From Melastoma dodecandrum (taxonomy: Eukaryota; Streptophyta; Magnoliopsida; Myrtales; Melastomataceae), in the NCBI GenBank assembly GCA_029817715.1, contig JARUPY010000473.1:3782001-3846000 (forward strand): 64,000 nucleotides of DNA. The letters are read 5' to 3'. This document shows, piece by piece, positions 49,601 through 60,634 of the stretch (within the stretch, counting starts at the first letter, position 1; the number at the start of each line of letters is the position of its first letter). The notes below the pieces were generated by a model. That model had not been told where the DNA came from and ran no database searches. It worked only from the letters and a program-made list of their open reading frames with translations. The translations under genes were made by a program, and so were the position numbers.

Positions 49601-50903
49601 GGAGGAAACAAACGAAATAAATCTCATATCCGTTTGTAACATAGATGACCAAGATTGGAGACAACCACTCATCGACTTTCTCGAGCACGGAAAACTGCCT
49701 AACGACCCACGACAAAAAGTAGATGTAAGGAGAAGAGCACCTCGATTCATATATTTTAAAAATACTCTTTATCGGCGATCCTTTGAAGGAGTATTCTTAC
49801 GATGCCTTGGAGTGGAAGAAGCCACCAAAGCACTAGAGGAGGCGCATTCTGGAATTTGTGGAGCTCATCAATCAGGCCCTAAACTTCACTTCCAATTGAA
49901 AAGAATGGGCTACTATTGGCCAACAATGGTAAAAGATTGTATGGAATATGCAAAGAAGTGTCAAGCTTGTCAGTTTCACGCCAACTTCATCCATCAATCG
50001 CCCGAGCCACTTCATCCAACTGTAGCATCTTGGCCGTTTGAAGCCTGGGGCTTAGATGTTGTAGGGCCCATAACTCCTAAATCGTCCGGGGGCCATTCGT
50101 ATATATTGGCAGCGACAGACTATTTTTCAAAATGGGCGGAAGCTGCATCCTTTCGGGAAGTGAAGAAGGAAACCGTGATCACCTTCATTAAGAATAATAT
50201 CATTTTTCGTTATGGCGTGCCTCACTATATCATTACTGATAATGGCCGAAATTTCTCTAATAAGGCCATGGATAAATTTTGCGAGCAATTTGGTTTTAAA
50301 CAGTATAACTCTTCCATGTATTATGCGGCCGCAAACGGGTTAGCAGAGGCGTTCAATAAAACGTTGTGCAATCTCTTAAAGAAGGTGGTCGATAAAGCTA
50401 GAAGAGATTGGCATGAACGAGTCGGAGAAGCTCTATGGGCGTATCGTACGACGTACAGGACTGCGACTCAAATGACCCCATACTCATTGGTCTACGGTGT
50501 TGAAGCAGTCCTTCCACTTGAAAGACAAATACCGTCGCTGCGAATAGCCATACAAGAGGGACTTTGTCAAGAGGATAATGCGCGACTACGCTTGCAGGAA
50601 CTAGAAGCTTTGGATGAGAAACGTCTTGAAGCCCAGCAGCGGATTGAATGCTATCAGGCAAGGATGTCGAAGTCTTTTAACAAAAAAGTACGGCCTCGCT
50701 CCTTTCAAGTCGGTGACCTTGTTTTGGCAGTGCGAAGACCCATAATCGTCACGCACAAGACCGGGAGTAAATTCACATCCAAGTGGGATGGTCCATACGT
50801 AGTCCAAGAGGCTTACACCGGGGGCGCCTACAAGATAGTTGATCAAGACGGGGTTTGAGTCGGACCGATCAACGGAAAGTTCTTGAAGCGGTACTATGCC
50901 TGA
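43674..50903 (+). pseudogene. gag-pol polyprotein of the Tat-type element, broken by three stops
   Basis: One reading frame runs from the ATG at 43674 to a TGA at 50901-50903, with internal stops at 44835-44837 (TGA), 49008-49010 (TAA) and 50856-50858 (TGA); the frame is the same on both sides of each. Domains in order: Gag (to about 45150), protease with DPGSAVNIL (about 46209), reverse transcriptase with YVDDLVVKS (about 48289), RNase H, a second RNase H with FDGSATQRG (about 49170), integrase with an H-H-C-C finger (HSG...H, CQAC) and a D-D-E core (WGLD, TDNGRNF, GLAEAF). The first stop splits Gag, the second lies at the end of the first RNase H, and the third trims the last 15 residues of the integrase region. 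Each stop is one substitution away from a likely sense codon. Confidence 0.9.
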
Positions 50904-51010
50904 ATAATAACGCTCCATGTCGCATGAGCCTAAACTGCACGACATAAAAAAAAACAAACAAAAAAAAGAAACCCAAAAAAAAAAGAAAAAAAAAAGAAAA
51001 AATAAATAAA

Positions 51011-51110
51011 TAAATAAAATGTAATACTCCTGGCCCGCACGAGTATAAACTGTGAACGGCTAAATAAAATGTAATACTCCTGGCCCGCACGAGTATAAAC
51101 TGTGAACGGC
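51011..51110 (+). repeat. 50-bp tandem duplication downstream of pol
   Basis: Two adjacent, essentially identical 50-bp copies start TAAATAAAATGTAATACTCC at 51011 and 51061. They follow an A-rich tract and lie about 100 bp after the end of the polyprotein. Confidence 0.9.
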
Positions 51111-52594
51111 TTAATAAAAAAAATAATTATATTTCTCTACTAGTTTCGCAAGGATGAACATCTGAACACCAGCCAAAAAGGTTAACGAAGTAACGTGATG
51201 AAGATATCCGCGGTGGTCTTTATACAAGCAGACAATGATTTTTATCTTCTCGTCTCTAGAAGCTTTATGAGGATTTTTTCCCTTTGGTCTAAAATTGATG
51301 ATGTTGCTACACTTTTATCTCATGAGCATTTTATCGACATGCGATGGACATCGATCTCCAGTCTTTACGTGAATGACCCTCGAAAGATTGTGAGGGAACT
51401 CGGTGTTGAAACACAAATGACCATTTCGATATGCAAATTTGATCCCTTAAAAAAAAAATCAGAGAGTTGTGGCAGCCCACTGTAGTCTCATTCTCATTAA
51501 TATATCGAATTCTTCAGGGAGTATGTGTCGGTGGATATTATTTTGACAAAGAATAAGCATTCCGCATGGCGTTGAGTTAGTTCGGTTGTGCCTCGATTCT
51601 GAAGAAGAGATACCGTTTACATGTTTAAATATGATGACCTTCATTAGAAGCAGAGACCATACTATGAGAAGGAGTCATGAGAATCGAAACGCCATCCTAT
51701 TAATTTTGTAATGCTCGCCGTGGCACATTAGTTCTGGTTGCTCCACTCCTGAAGAGATGACATGATTATTTGAGTAAACAGGTTGAAGTCTGAATTAGAC
51801 GAGCAAGTCACTAATGGAAAAGTATTCATACAAGGCAAATCAGAAAATTCGGCATGATTGATTGCTTTGAGAGAGTTAACTTGTCCAACCCTAGCAACGA
51901 CGAAAAGAGGACTCTTCACTCTGTTGTAAAATCACAAGACAGAAGATAATTGCGTCAAGAAGTGGCAATTCTCCTCAACATCGAGAATATTGAATCTCCT
52001 CAACATCGAGAATATTGAAACCCATTATTGATTTAAATAATGGCAACCACGAGATAGTCATGGTGCACCACGAGGTCCTCTTTTCCGTAAAGATGAAACC
52101 CGTTATTGGTTCGGTGATGGACTTGTTTATTTTTGCATCAATTCTTATGTACTTTGTCTCCTGGAAACGAATGTCCATGTTTTCTGGACCAACCAGACAA
52201 CACCCTGTTTATTAGACAGATTTACCATAAATAACTAGGCAATACCCCTTTTCAAGGCAAAAGCAGAAAGAGATGTAATGCAATTGCCGACCGTACAAAA
52301 TTTCTTTTTATTATGGAACCTTTCATGTGTACCTCCTGCTTGTCCAGCCTTGGATGGGACGAAGCTTCCTGAATGTTAGTGCGTGGGTGTTCTAGTTTTC
52401 AGGATTGCTGAAGAGAATCATGAGGATGGCAAATGGGTAGTTAGAGTCTTAGAGATTTCTTAATCTCTTTTAGTACCCCCATACAAATGAAAGACGAAGA
52501 CCAGGAATGCTAGACTTGGTGCCCGTATGATATTTTCTTTATATGGATATGAGCATTTCTAGTAGCATCCGGATAAGGCAACAGCAATGTCCTT
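51111..52594. other. Retrotransposon spacer, part 1
   Basis: No recognisable protein. An open frame of 96 residues at 51195-51485 (+) could be degenerate coding DNA, but I do not know its family. A 25-bp tandem duplication (CTCCTCAACATCGAGAATAT plus TGAAT) lies at 51971-52020. Confidence 0.45.
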
Positions 52595-52599
52595 GTGGA

Positions 52600-53205
52600 G
52601 ATTGGAAGTGTTATATTAATTATGAAGGTGTTGGCTAAGCCTTCTATGAATCCTCAGGCTGGAAAAGATACGACAACTTCAGCGACGGAAGCCATCTTCC
52701 CTCCATATGTCGGTCAGATTTTCAGAATCGATGACGACGCTTTTGATTACTACAGTAAATTCGCTCGTAAAAACGGGTTTTCTATTAGGAAGGCTCGATC
52801 AACGGGGAGCCAAAAAAAAAAAAATTGGGTGTTTATAGAAGAGATTTTGTTTGTTATCGCTCTGGATTCAAACAACCAAGAAAGAAGGCTGATGTGGAGC
52901 ACCCACGAGATCGGAAATCTGTGCGACGTGGCTGCGATGCTAAACTGTACTTGACAAAGGAAATCGTGGATGGATCGGTCAAGTGGTTTGTTTCCCAGTT
53001 TAGTAATGTTCATAATGAGTTGTTAAAGAACGATGAGGTTCGTCTTCTCCCAGCTTACAGAAAGATAAAAGAGGCTGATCAGGAGCGAATCCTTTTGCTT
53101 GCAAAAGCTGGGTTTCCAGTTAAGTGGATCATTAAGCTGTTAGAACTCGAGAAAGGTGTACAGACTGGTCAGTTGCATTTCATCGAAAAAGACGTGAGGA
53201 AATAA
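52600..53205 (+). pseudogene. Captured FAR1-RELATED SEQUENCE (FRS) gene fragment inside the retrotransposon
   Basis: The text reads as the FAR1 DNA-binding region of an FRS protein: PPYVGQIFRIDDDAFDYYSK, FARKNGFSIRKARSTGSQ, then after a frame change VYRRDFVCYRSGFKQPRKKA, VEHPRDRKSVRRGCDAKLYL, VSQFSNVHNELL, LLPAYRKIKEADQERILLL and GVQTGQLHFIEKDVRK. It resembles the FRS10/FRS11 type. The frame changes at a run of 13 A (52812-52824). One His of the VHNHELL motif appears to be missing, which would damage the zinc-binding set. The fragment ends abruptly at a stop where the minisatellite begins. It lies in the same sense as gag-pol, and it is not the family copy at the left edge of the window. Confidence 0.85.
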
Positions 53206-53600
53206 TCCGGCGGTGGTCCTATATGTACGGGGAAGGCCGAGGGAATATCCGACGATGGTCCCATTTATACGGGAAGGCCGAGGGAATATCCAACGGTGGT
53301 CCCATATGTACGGGGAAGGCCGAGGGAAATCCGGCGGCGGTCCCATTTGTACGGGAAGACCGAGAGAATATCCGGCGGCGGTCCCATATGTACGGGGAAG
53401 GCCGAGGGAATAATCTGGCGACGGTCCCATATGTACGGGGAAGGCCGAGGGAATAATCCGGCGGCGGTCCCATTTGTACGGGGAGGCCGGGGAAATAATC
53501 CGGCGACGGTCCCATTTGTACGGGGAAGGTCGGGGGAATAATCTGGAGGCGGTCCCATTTGTACGAGGAGGCCAGAGAGATATCCGACGACGATTTGTAT
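53206..53600 (+). repeat. Minisatellite, nine units of about 41-43 bp
   Basis: Units follow the pattern ATAATCCGGCGGCGGTCCCA, then TATGTACGGGGAAGGCCGAG and GGA, with variants such as TTTGTACGGG and ATATCC. At least nine full units and a partial last unit occur in about 395 bp. It starts right at the end of the FRS fragment. Several frames on both strands are open because the unit lacks stops, but the products are simple Gly/Arg or Pro repeats and are not genes. Confidence 0.9.
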
Positions 53601-55224
53601 GTACCTGAAAAAAAAGGGTACCCTTACGAAATGATCTTGATGCTATGAGTTACCCCGGAGAAAGCCAAAGAGAAGAGAGTGGATTAGAACATGATATTGC
53701 TCCAATAAAATAAGTTTTTGGGACAATGAAACTCTAGTGCATGAAAACTGATGAAATATAAACCTGCTACGACGAGCAATGAGGATGTCGACGACAAGAT
53801 GAAGAAAAGAGGATGACAGAAGAGCTTGCTCGTAAGAATATGAGGAGTGGGATATGAAATCATGAGCTCCTCGCACCTCTATTTATAGGGCCATGGGGGA
53901 TGAATTTGGACGTCCGTTGATTATGGAAATCAATCAAAATCGCTAATCACGGATATTATTTTCCTCGAATAATAAATAGATGAGATAATAACGAATGTGG
54001 ATGGAAAACGTTATCAGTGACACACGTTTCCTTCGATATGATTCGTAATACGGAAAACCTGTCGTTTCTTTGTTTCCTGAATTGTGTTGAATATGTATAT
54101 GGGAATTTCAATTATTAATTATACCTTACGAGATGAAGAGGAAAAGCGGGGGGACTGGCGTCTGCAAATAAATTTTCCAAAATATAAATACATTTCAAGG
54201 AGAGAGGACAGTGAAGGCTGTTCTTATCATAAGCTCTGGCTATGTTCACCCGAATACCGACAAAGGGCAACCAGTCTTGCCTCTAATTGCGGCTAAATCA
54301 TGGCTTTGATTTACTCATCGTACAACTGTCCGTTACTATTATAAAGCTCATGTCCCAAAGATTTGAGGCTATCAACCTATCGTTTTATATTGATGAGTGC
54401 TGCGGATTCATCCTCAACTCTTGCTTCCTTGACCAAGCTAGAGATGACTTGCAACGGTCAGACATTGTAGGAGAATATATAAAAAATACTATAATATTGC
54501 AGAATGTGTGGAACTCATATGATAGCCCGATCTCAGGGATTGGAAATAGTAGCAGTTAGGTTGTTTGTGCCACGAAAAGACTTCGTGGATGTGCTATTTC
54601 AGGAAGCGATAATTTAAGGACCGCTAATTCCACGACATGTGCAGAAGTAGTGTTTTCGCTTGGAATAAAGAGAAACGTGTGATCCTAGGAGGGGGACGCA
54701 TATGGTGATCTTAACCTAGTTAATCTGCGGATTATAATTTTAATTTCTCCTAGATCCCCAGACTTGAACGCCGATATGGACAAGCTTCATAATGGCTGTG
54801 ACATATGCCTCTTGGAAAGCATATACATTGGACGCAAACGGGCTCACTGTCATTATAGATTTCCAATCTGTGAAAGGAGAGGATTCCTAGACATCAATCT
54901 GTGAAGGGAAGATTTATGGGTGGGTATAAAATTACGTGTGGTATGAAAGGCGGAACGCTGACGAACCTGTTATGGTGTTTTGTCCGCATACATGCAATCT
55001 TAAAGGAGATCTTTTCTGAAATCACACATGTATTTCGAAGTTGCAAAGCATGATTGCTTTCCAAGACCGGCTGGGGACGACCAAAAGTTTTTTATTCCAA
55101 ATTTAGATCTAACCGATGTTTTGAAAGGAAAGAGGATTATTTCTAAGATGATAAAGTAGTATACCCCATCCATAGGCGTGAAGCAAACAGAAGACACAGG
55201 GTTGCTTTAACATGTCAAAGCAAG
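53601..55224. other. Retrotransposon spacer, part 2
   Basis: No protein is recognised. Weakly protein-like frames occur at 54287-54559 (+) and around 55015-55160 (+, containing CFPRPAGDDQKFFIPN and LDLTDVLKGKRIISKM). They could be further degenerate captured coding DNA, but I cannot assign them. Confidence 0.4.
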
Positions 55225-55593
55225 GTGAGAGCTCAAGAAAAAGAAAGGGGAAGGAACTATGTGATAAAAAAAAGGGAATGCCCCAAAATTACGGAGCGGC
55301 TGTTCGAATGGGGTGATGATATAATCCCCAAGAAGACTCCAGAAGAAGTCGAACTAGAGTCTTTGTGGAAGGAATTCGACCAATGCCTCGAAGACGTCGA
55401 AGCGGAAAGAAAGAGCATTGAGGATATCAACCGAGAGAAAGGAAAAGTCACCGACGAGGAGTACCAATCTGATCCGTGTCGCCGCGGAGTCCACGATGGG
55501 AGATTAGACGAAGAAATTGGGATTAGATGTATCCATTGCGACTTCATTATACAAGAAATTCGGGACGTGTGCGCACCGTTCTTACATCCGTAG
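55225..55593 (+). pseudogene. Fragment resembling CLASSY/DRD1-type SNF2 chromatin remodeller, inside the retrotransposon
   Basis: The frame encodes 122 residues with ITERLFEWGDDIIPKKTPEE, VELESLWKEFDQCLEDVEAE and, near the end, CRRGVHDGRLDEEIGIRC followed by IHCDFIIQEIRDVCAPFLHP. The pattern LW-x-E-F/M near an acidic linker, then C-x2-G-x-H-D/E-x3-LDEEIG-x3-C-x2-C-x5-EI-x3-PF, is the segment that precedes the SNF2 ATPase domain in CLSY and DRD1 proteins, plant remodellers that guide Pol IV/Pol V in RNA-directed DNA methylation. The ATPase domain is not present. The frame is sense to gag-pol and has no internal stop. The assignment rests on motif recall, not alignment. Confidence 0.6.
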
Positions 55594-56577
55594 GTGATAT
55601 GTATAAGGTGATCAAATAATAAAATCGGTGGTTTTATGTTGCAATAATTAAGTGTTTGTTAGAAGGGGCGAAGAAAGAAGCGGACAGGATGAAGGCGACG
55701 ACCTTCGGCTACATCGATCACTTGAGCCTTCTTACCAACAAAGAAAAAAAAAACTACTTCAATGAGAATTCCCTAACCTAGGCAGCAAATGCCAAACACA
55801 GAGGTGCGAAAAAATAGGTGAAATCGTGTTGTTCGCAGCATTGTCGCTGGGTGCCCACATCACTTCTTAGTTAACACGACCTTGAAGAGAAAAGTCAGTC
55901 GAAACATCCACTTGACGATGACCAGCAAGATTACAACTTTGTTATCACCGGACTGATGAGGAAACCAACGATAACATTAATTGCAGGAAGTATCAGATGG
56001 AAAATTCGCATACATAGGATTCATATTCCCAAGTTGAACATTTGACGTGGACAAAGACGAGTACTTCATACTACGAAATTCTTCGCCCGTCGAGCAACTG
56101 TCTTTGTCTCATCTATTCATATGAACAATGGCATGCAAGCCGAAAGCTTGTGCCTTCACCATCAGAAATTGTCCACTTCTTAGAATTAATCATGCCTATA
56201 ACGACATGACGGCACACCAACATCTGAAAAGAAACACAAAGGAAGCAGGGCTGACGCTTCAAAAGGGAAATGCACTGGATTGAGAACAACTCCTGTAGGT
56301 TCCCACATATATGCACACACGCATATATATATATTGAAAATGCCAACAGCTACAAGCATCCATAAGGTTTTTGTCCAAAGAGCTTCTGCTGGGTGTGCAT
56401 TCATTGAATGCAGATGTGGCAGAAGTGCCCAAAGGAGAAATAGGATCACCATATTCTTCCCACTCCGTCTTACAAATGTTAGGGCAAGAACTGCTCATAT
56501 CGCCAGGAGTCGTAGTTCAAAAGAAAATACTTTAATTCTATCCTCTCGCATCATATAGTGCACATGAGGAACGAATT
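55594..56577. other. Retrotransposon spacer, part 3
   Basis: About 1 kb between the CLASSY-like fragment and the polypurine tract. Open frames on the minus strand near 56113-56498 have no known family. A TATATATATAT tract lies near 56325-56335. Confidence 0.4.
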
Positions 56578-56591
56578 AAAGTGGGGGCATT
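56578..56591 (+). other. Polypurine-tract-like sequence
   Basis: AAAGTGGGGGCATT lies directly before the TGTGAAC start of the right LTR, the position of the plus-strand primer in LTR retroelements. Confidence 0.65.
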
Positions 56592-57316
56592 TGTGAACAT
56601 TAAAAGTTTGTCAAGAACGATACATTGGGTTTTATAGCTACAATGGGTTATAATCCCAATTATTAAAAGTGGGCTTGATATACAAATGGATTATATATTC
56701 AAATCCATGAAATAATATGTTATGACCTCATAAAAGCCATAAGCTCAATCCAAACAAAGCCATAAGCCCAATCCAAACAAAAGTGTTTTGGGCAGAAATA
56801 AGCCCAAATTCAAGCCCGGTCCATAGCCCGATACATAAAAAGTTACCTAATATGAAATGACCAACTTCCTAATATAAATCGGCCTTGGAGGCCTATAAAT
56901 AGAGCCATTCTCACACAACATACAATACAGATTGGTGGAGAGAAGACTCTTGGATATCGAAGACTCTCGCCGCCTCCCGTTCGCTGAAGCCCTATCGACG
57001 TCCATCGCCCCGGTGTCCTTCTGCAACGCGCCCTGAGGTTCTGTCAGATCACGCCCAAAGACCCCCGACGACTTCATCAAGCTACTGAAGCTCTGCCGGA
57101 TCACGCCCATAGGCTCCGACGACTTCATCAAAATTTTATCCCGAAGTTATGCTGAAATTCTGCCGGATCTCAGGATCATCACCCATCAACCGTTATTCTT
57201 CGAAGATCAAATCAGAGGAATCACGTGTTTCATCCGTGACTAGAGACAGAACCCGCTATATTTTTTATACGACAATTTGTACGCTGATATTTCCACGCGA
57301 AATTTTAGTGTTCACA
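56592..57316 (+). repeat. Right (3') LTR
   Basis: It has the same termini as the left LTR and aligns over its whole length. It carries two, not three, copies of the 23-bp CATAAGCCCAATCC unit, and it has scattered substitutions, mostly transitions, relative to the left LTR. By eye I count roughly 30-45 differences. The TATAAATAG box is preserved near 56894. Confidence 0.92.
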
Positions 57317-57321
57317 ATTAG
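57317..57321. repeat. Target site duplication, right copy (ATTAG)
   Basis: ATTAG directly follows the TTCACA end of the right LTR and matches 42861-42865. Confidence 0.9.
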
Positions 57322-58415
57322 TACACCTCACACGTAAGATGCCGTTCACGGTACATTAGCCGACTCCGGGAAGCATCGGTTTGGGCGTTGGGATTTTATA
57401 GGTTTTGGGAAGTGGGAAGGGTTCAATGGCAGAAGCAAAGACGGTGAGAAGCGGAGAGTTGTACAAAAATATTGCTTTAAAATTTTAAAAATTACGAATT
57501 TATCACTTATACGGGATTGGATTTTGAAAAAATCGTTTCGAAAAAAATCTTTGACTTTACGAAAAAAAAATTTGAAGTTTAAAAAATTACACATTTGTTA
57601 TTCTTTACAGGTTAAGGAGACACATTTGACCAATTATGTTATCTGAATGTCTGTTGTCTAAGTGTTCCAAATGCAAGTTTTCAAAATCAGTTTCTTCCAT
57701 ATTTTTTTATGGAAGATTAATTTTTAAAACCCGTCTTTTAGTTAGGTGAAGGTAAAGAAACACGTTTTTGAACGTTTTTTTTTTTTTTGTAAAATTACGG
57801 ATTTTAATCGTCGTACAAAATTAAATACTTAATTTTTGAAACTTCTATATGGTATTTATGTACATCACAAGGTTACTCTTGCTTATATGATTTGTAATGA
57901 CACGAAGAGAACGAAAATGAATATTTCGTAATAACATTACTTCGTAAAATAATTTATAAAATAAGTCGATCACGTTCATAATTTATTAATTAATGCTAAA
58001 AATGGTTGATTCCGAGTTTAGTTTTGGAATAACTCTCTCGTTTTAAAAAGGAGTAAAAGACACGAAAGTAAAAAGAAAAGGAAAGAAAGTAGGTGGAAAG
58101 AGAGGTAACGGAAATTTTTTATACGATTAAACAAATTTTACTTTGTAACAGTTTCCGAACGACGTCCGTTTGTTGTCGGTTGCGGATAAGGCTGAGGGCA
58201 AAATCGTCAAAATGGGCATACGTCGCAGTGCAGATAATTTTCGAGAATCGAGAATTTTGATGTGATTTTGGAGTAGGGATTGGATTAAGACATCTCCTAA
58301 GACAATATAAAATACCATGAAAGATGACGGCTGACTGGTAACAGGGCCATTCCGACATCTTAGGATAATGTATCTCATTCAATGATTTTGTTGATGATGA
58401 GGTAGGGATCACTAT
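57322..58415. other. AT-rich DNA upstream of the HNH gene
   Basis: About 1.1 kb, very rich in A and T with several T and A runs. I see no coding region. The last 250 bp probably hold the promoter and leader of the HNH gene. Confidence 0.45.
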
Positions 58416-60030
58416 ATGGTTATGGCCCAGTTAGCTGCTCAGGGGGTGAGCTTGAATCCGAAGCTTATGTTCGACGAGTCGAATCGGTTACGGAAGCAAA
58501 GAATGCTTCTGAGGGTTTCTGGGTATAGCTGCGGTGGAGTGGAAAGCAGGGGCTGTGAGAGAAAGTTCCGGTTTTTGAGGGTTAATGGTTGCTTGGGGAA
58601 TGATGGGTATGAGTTCGAGTACCAAGGGGGAGATGAACTGGCATGCTTCAAAGGGTTGGTTCTGGATCTGGCTTACAGGTTAGTGGTGGGCATTTACTCC
58701 TAGATGTAGATGACGTATGCCACTGGGTTTAGTTCAATTGATGAAATCCCGAGTTGTGTTCTCTATATGACTCTTCAACTGTTGCCCTTCTCCAGGCCTG
58801 TGAATGTTGTCTGCTGGAAACGTGCCATATGCCTGGAGTGCATGGAGAAGGTAAAGATTTCCTCATGTATAAATTTGGATGACTTGAGTTTCAGAGTGGC
58901 ATTTGCTGGCCTGTGACCTCATGAATCATTATCCAGGCCGATGTCCTGGAATACTATGATCAGACTGTGAACTCCCCAAGTGGCTTTTTCAACATACCTG
59001 CCGTTTTGAGGGTAATTTCCATCATTATGATATGGCGATGTGATGCAGGTCCTCTAGGAGGATTTGGGGTCCTTTTGCTGCTGATCTGCAAAGTTATTAT
59101 CCTTTCCTTGGCCTATGTACCTCATTATGCTGCAGGTTCCAGACTTTTTGCAAGTTATTAAAAGGAGAAGAATTAGAAGCACTCTCAATCGTAAAAACAT
59201 TCTTTATCGCGATAACTATTCATGCCAGTAAGCGTTTCCCTCTACATGGGCTGAACTGTCATAAACTTGTATATGTGCAATGCTTTTGCAGCTATTTTCC
59301 CTGGTTATTGCCTAACAGAAGCTACTGTATGACGTACGAGCATTTTGTAGGTATTGTAGGTCCCGAGAAAATTTGACGGTTGATCATGTTCTTCCAGTAG
59401 CCCGTGGTGGGGAATGGAAGTGGGAAAACCTGGTAAAGCCCATATCCTAGTCAATCAACAAATTACTGTCCATGCAACGACAATCATCCAGTGATTATTA
59501 TGATAAAGGATATCTTCTTATGGATATTAGTTGCATGTTCAACTCTTGTTGATAATGGTGGTGAATAGTGACCCGTAGGGGAGTCTTACTTTAGTCAACA
59601 GCTGATGTGTCTAATGATTTTCTTTCATTACATTTGTTGGCAATATGGATTGCATATTCCTAGGGAAACTTGTTGTTGTGTGATGGTCATCTGAGGACAA
59701 TTACTGAGAATGGGGACTACTCATGCAGGTCGCTGCTTGTGCCAGGTGCAACTCGAGAAAAGGCCAGAAAACAATTGAAGAAGCCCATATGAAACTAGTT
59801 AATATTCCCAAGGTATAAAAATAGCCATGGCTATTCCTTTCCGCTCTTTTAGAAGCCATTCTTGTGTATCTTGAACTAACCCGGAAAAAATACACTTGTC
59901 ACAGGCTCCAAAAGACTATGATCTTCTGGCCATACCATTAACAGGCGAAGCCATTAGGATGCTTAGATCGAGGAAGGGAACTCCAGAAGAATGGCATCAA
60001 TATCTGGCGAAACCTTATTCAGGAAAATGA
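58416..60030 (+). CDS. HNH endonuclease-domain protein, probably plastid or mitochondrial
   Basis: Seven exons, 58416-58678, 58796-58850, 58937-59011, 59136-59227, 59351-59432, 59729-59812 and 59905-60030, join in phase to 258 residues. The N-terminal 85 residues are variable. Then come [36 protein letters not shown] and [14 protein letters not shown]. The HNH site follows: [20 protein letters not shown] and [14 protein letters not shown]. The two CX2C pairs (CQYC and CARC) bind a structural zinc, and DH...N supplies the nuclease residues. The end is [19 protein letters not shown]. Plant relatives look like bacterial HNH proteins and are often predicted to go to organelles; targeting is not certain here. 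All introns are GT-AG. No mutation breaks the frame. Confidence 0.9.
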
Positions 60031-60634
60031 GGTATATCACGTTTCCCATTTGGTTTCCTGTTTCTACAATCTGACAACAACTTTAAAACTTCACTAACCC
60101 TGGCATGAGATGTTTGATCGCCCATACATTTTTGGGATTCTGCTTTTCTGAATAACTTTAGATTTCCTTCCTTTACTGCAAAATTATTGTGGATGTGAGC
60201 CGTAATCCGTTTCTTCAGACACGCCACTTTTTCTCAGCAGGTAACATTATCAAACTAAGGATTCAGCCTGGACTATGCAATGTGGCAAGCATGAGTTAAC
60301 ATTTTCACCGGAGGACCCAGTGATTTTCCCTGACAGGTAAATGTAAACGGATAGGATGTAATGTTAATATCCCCTTTAGCATTGTGATGCAGGCTGAGGA
60401 ATTTTATAGTGTCGCTTGCAAAGCTGATGACGTTAATCGGAAAGCCGTATTCATGTTTTTTACCAAATATTCCTTCCAAATTCCCATCAATCAACAAGCA
60501 GAGAGGAAAATCTGATCTTTTGGAAGCACCCGATGGGTGCAAAGAATCACAGAGGTTATGAAGCAACGAAACGAATGAAATACAGGTATCTTCTGTCTAC
60601 TAGGAAATCACAACAAAAGGAGAGCAAAAAGGAT
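60031..60634. other. 3' flanks of HNH gene and GH17 pseudogene
   Basis: The genes converge here. I see no coding region. Confidence 0.45.

Larger units (their letters stand above)
42866..57316 (+). mobile_element. Ty3/gypsy LTR retrotransposon (Tat-type, dual RNase H), 14.45 kb
   Basis: The element has two LTRs (42866-43611 and 56592-57316) flanked by ATTAG duplications, a primer-binding-like site, a gag-pol frame in the order Gag, protease, reverse transcriptase, RNase H, second RNase H, integrase, and a purine-rich tract before the 3' LTR. The RT-RH-INT order makes it Ty3/gypsy. The second, plant-type RNase H domain between RH and INT is a hallmark of the Tat lineage. A 5.7-kb spacer between pol and the 3' LTR is also typical of Tat elements, but here it contains pieces of host genes. 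Three in-frame stops and LTRs that differ at several percent of sites by eye mean an old, non-autonomous copy. Confidence 0.92.

Noticed and set aside
53213..53558. Several long open frames on both strands over the minisatellite
   Set aside because: The 41-43-bp unit lacks stops in most frames, so all are repeats of Gly/Arg or Pro/Tyr-type peptides with no conservation.
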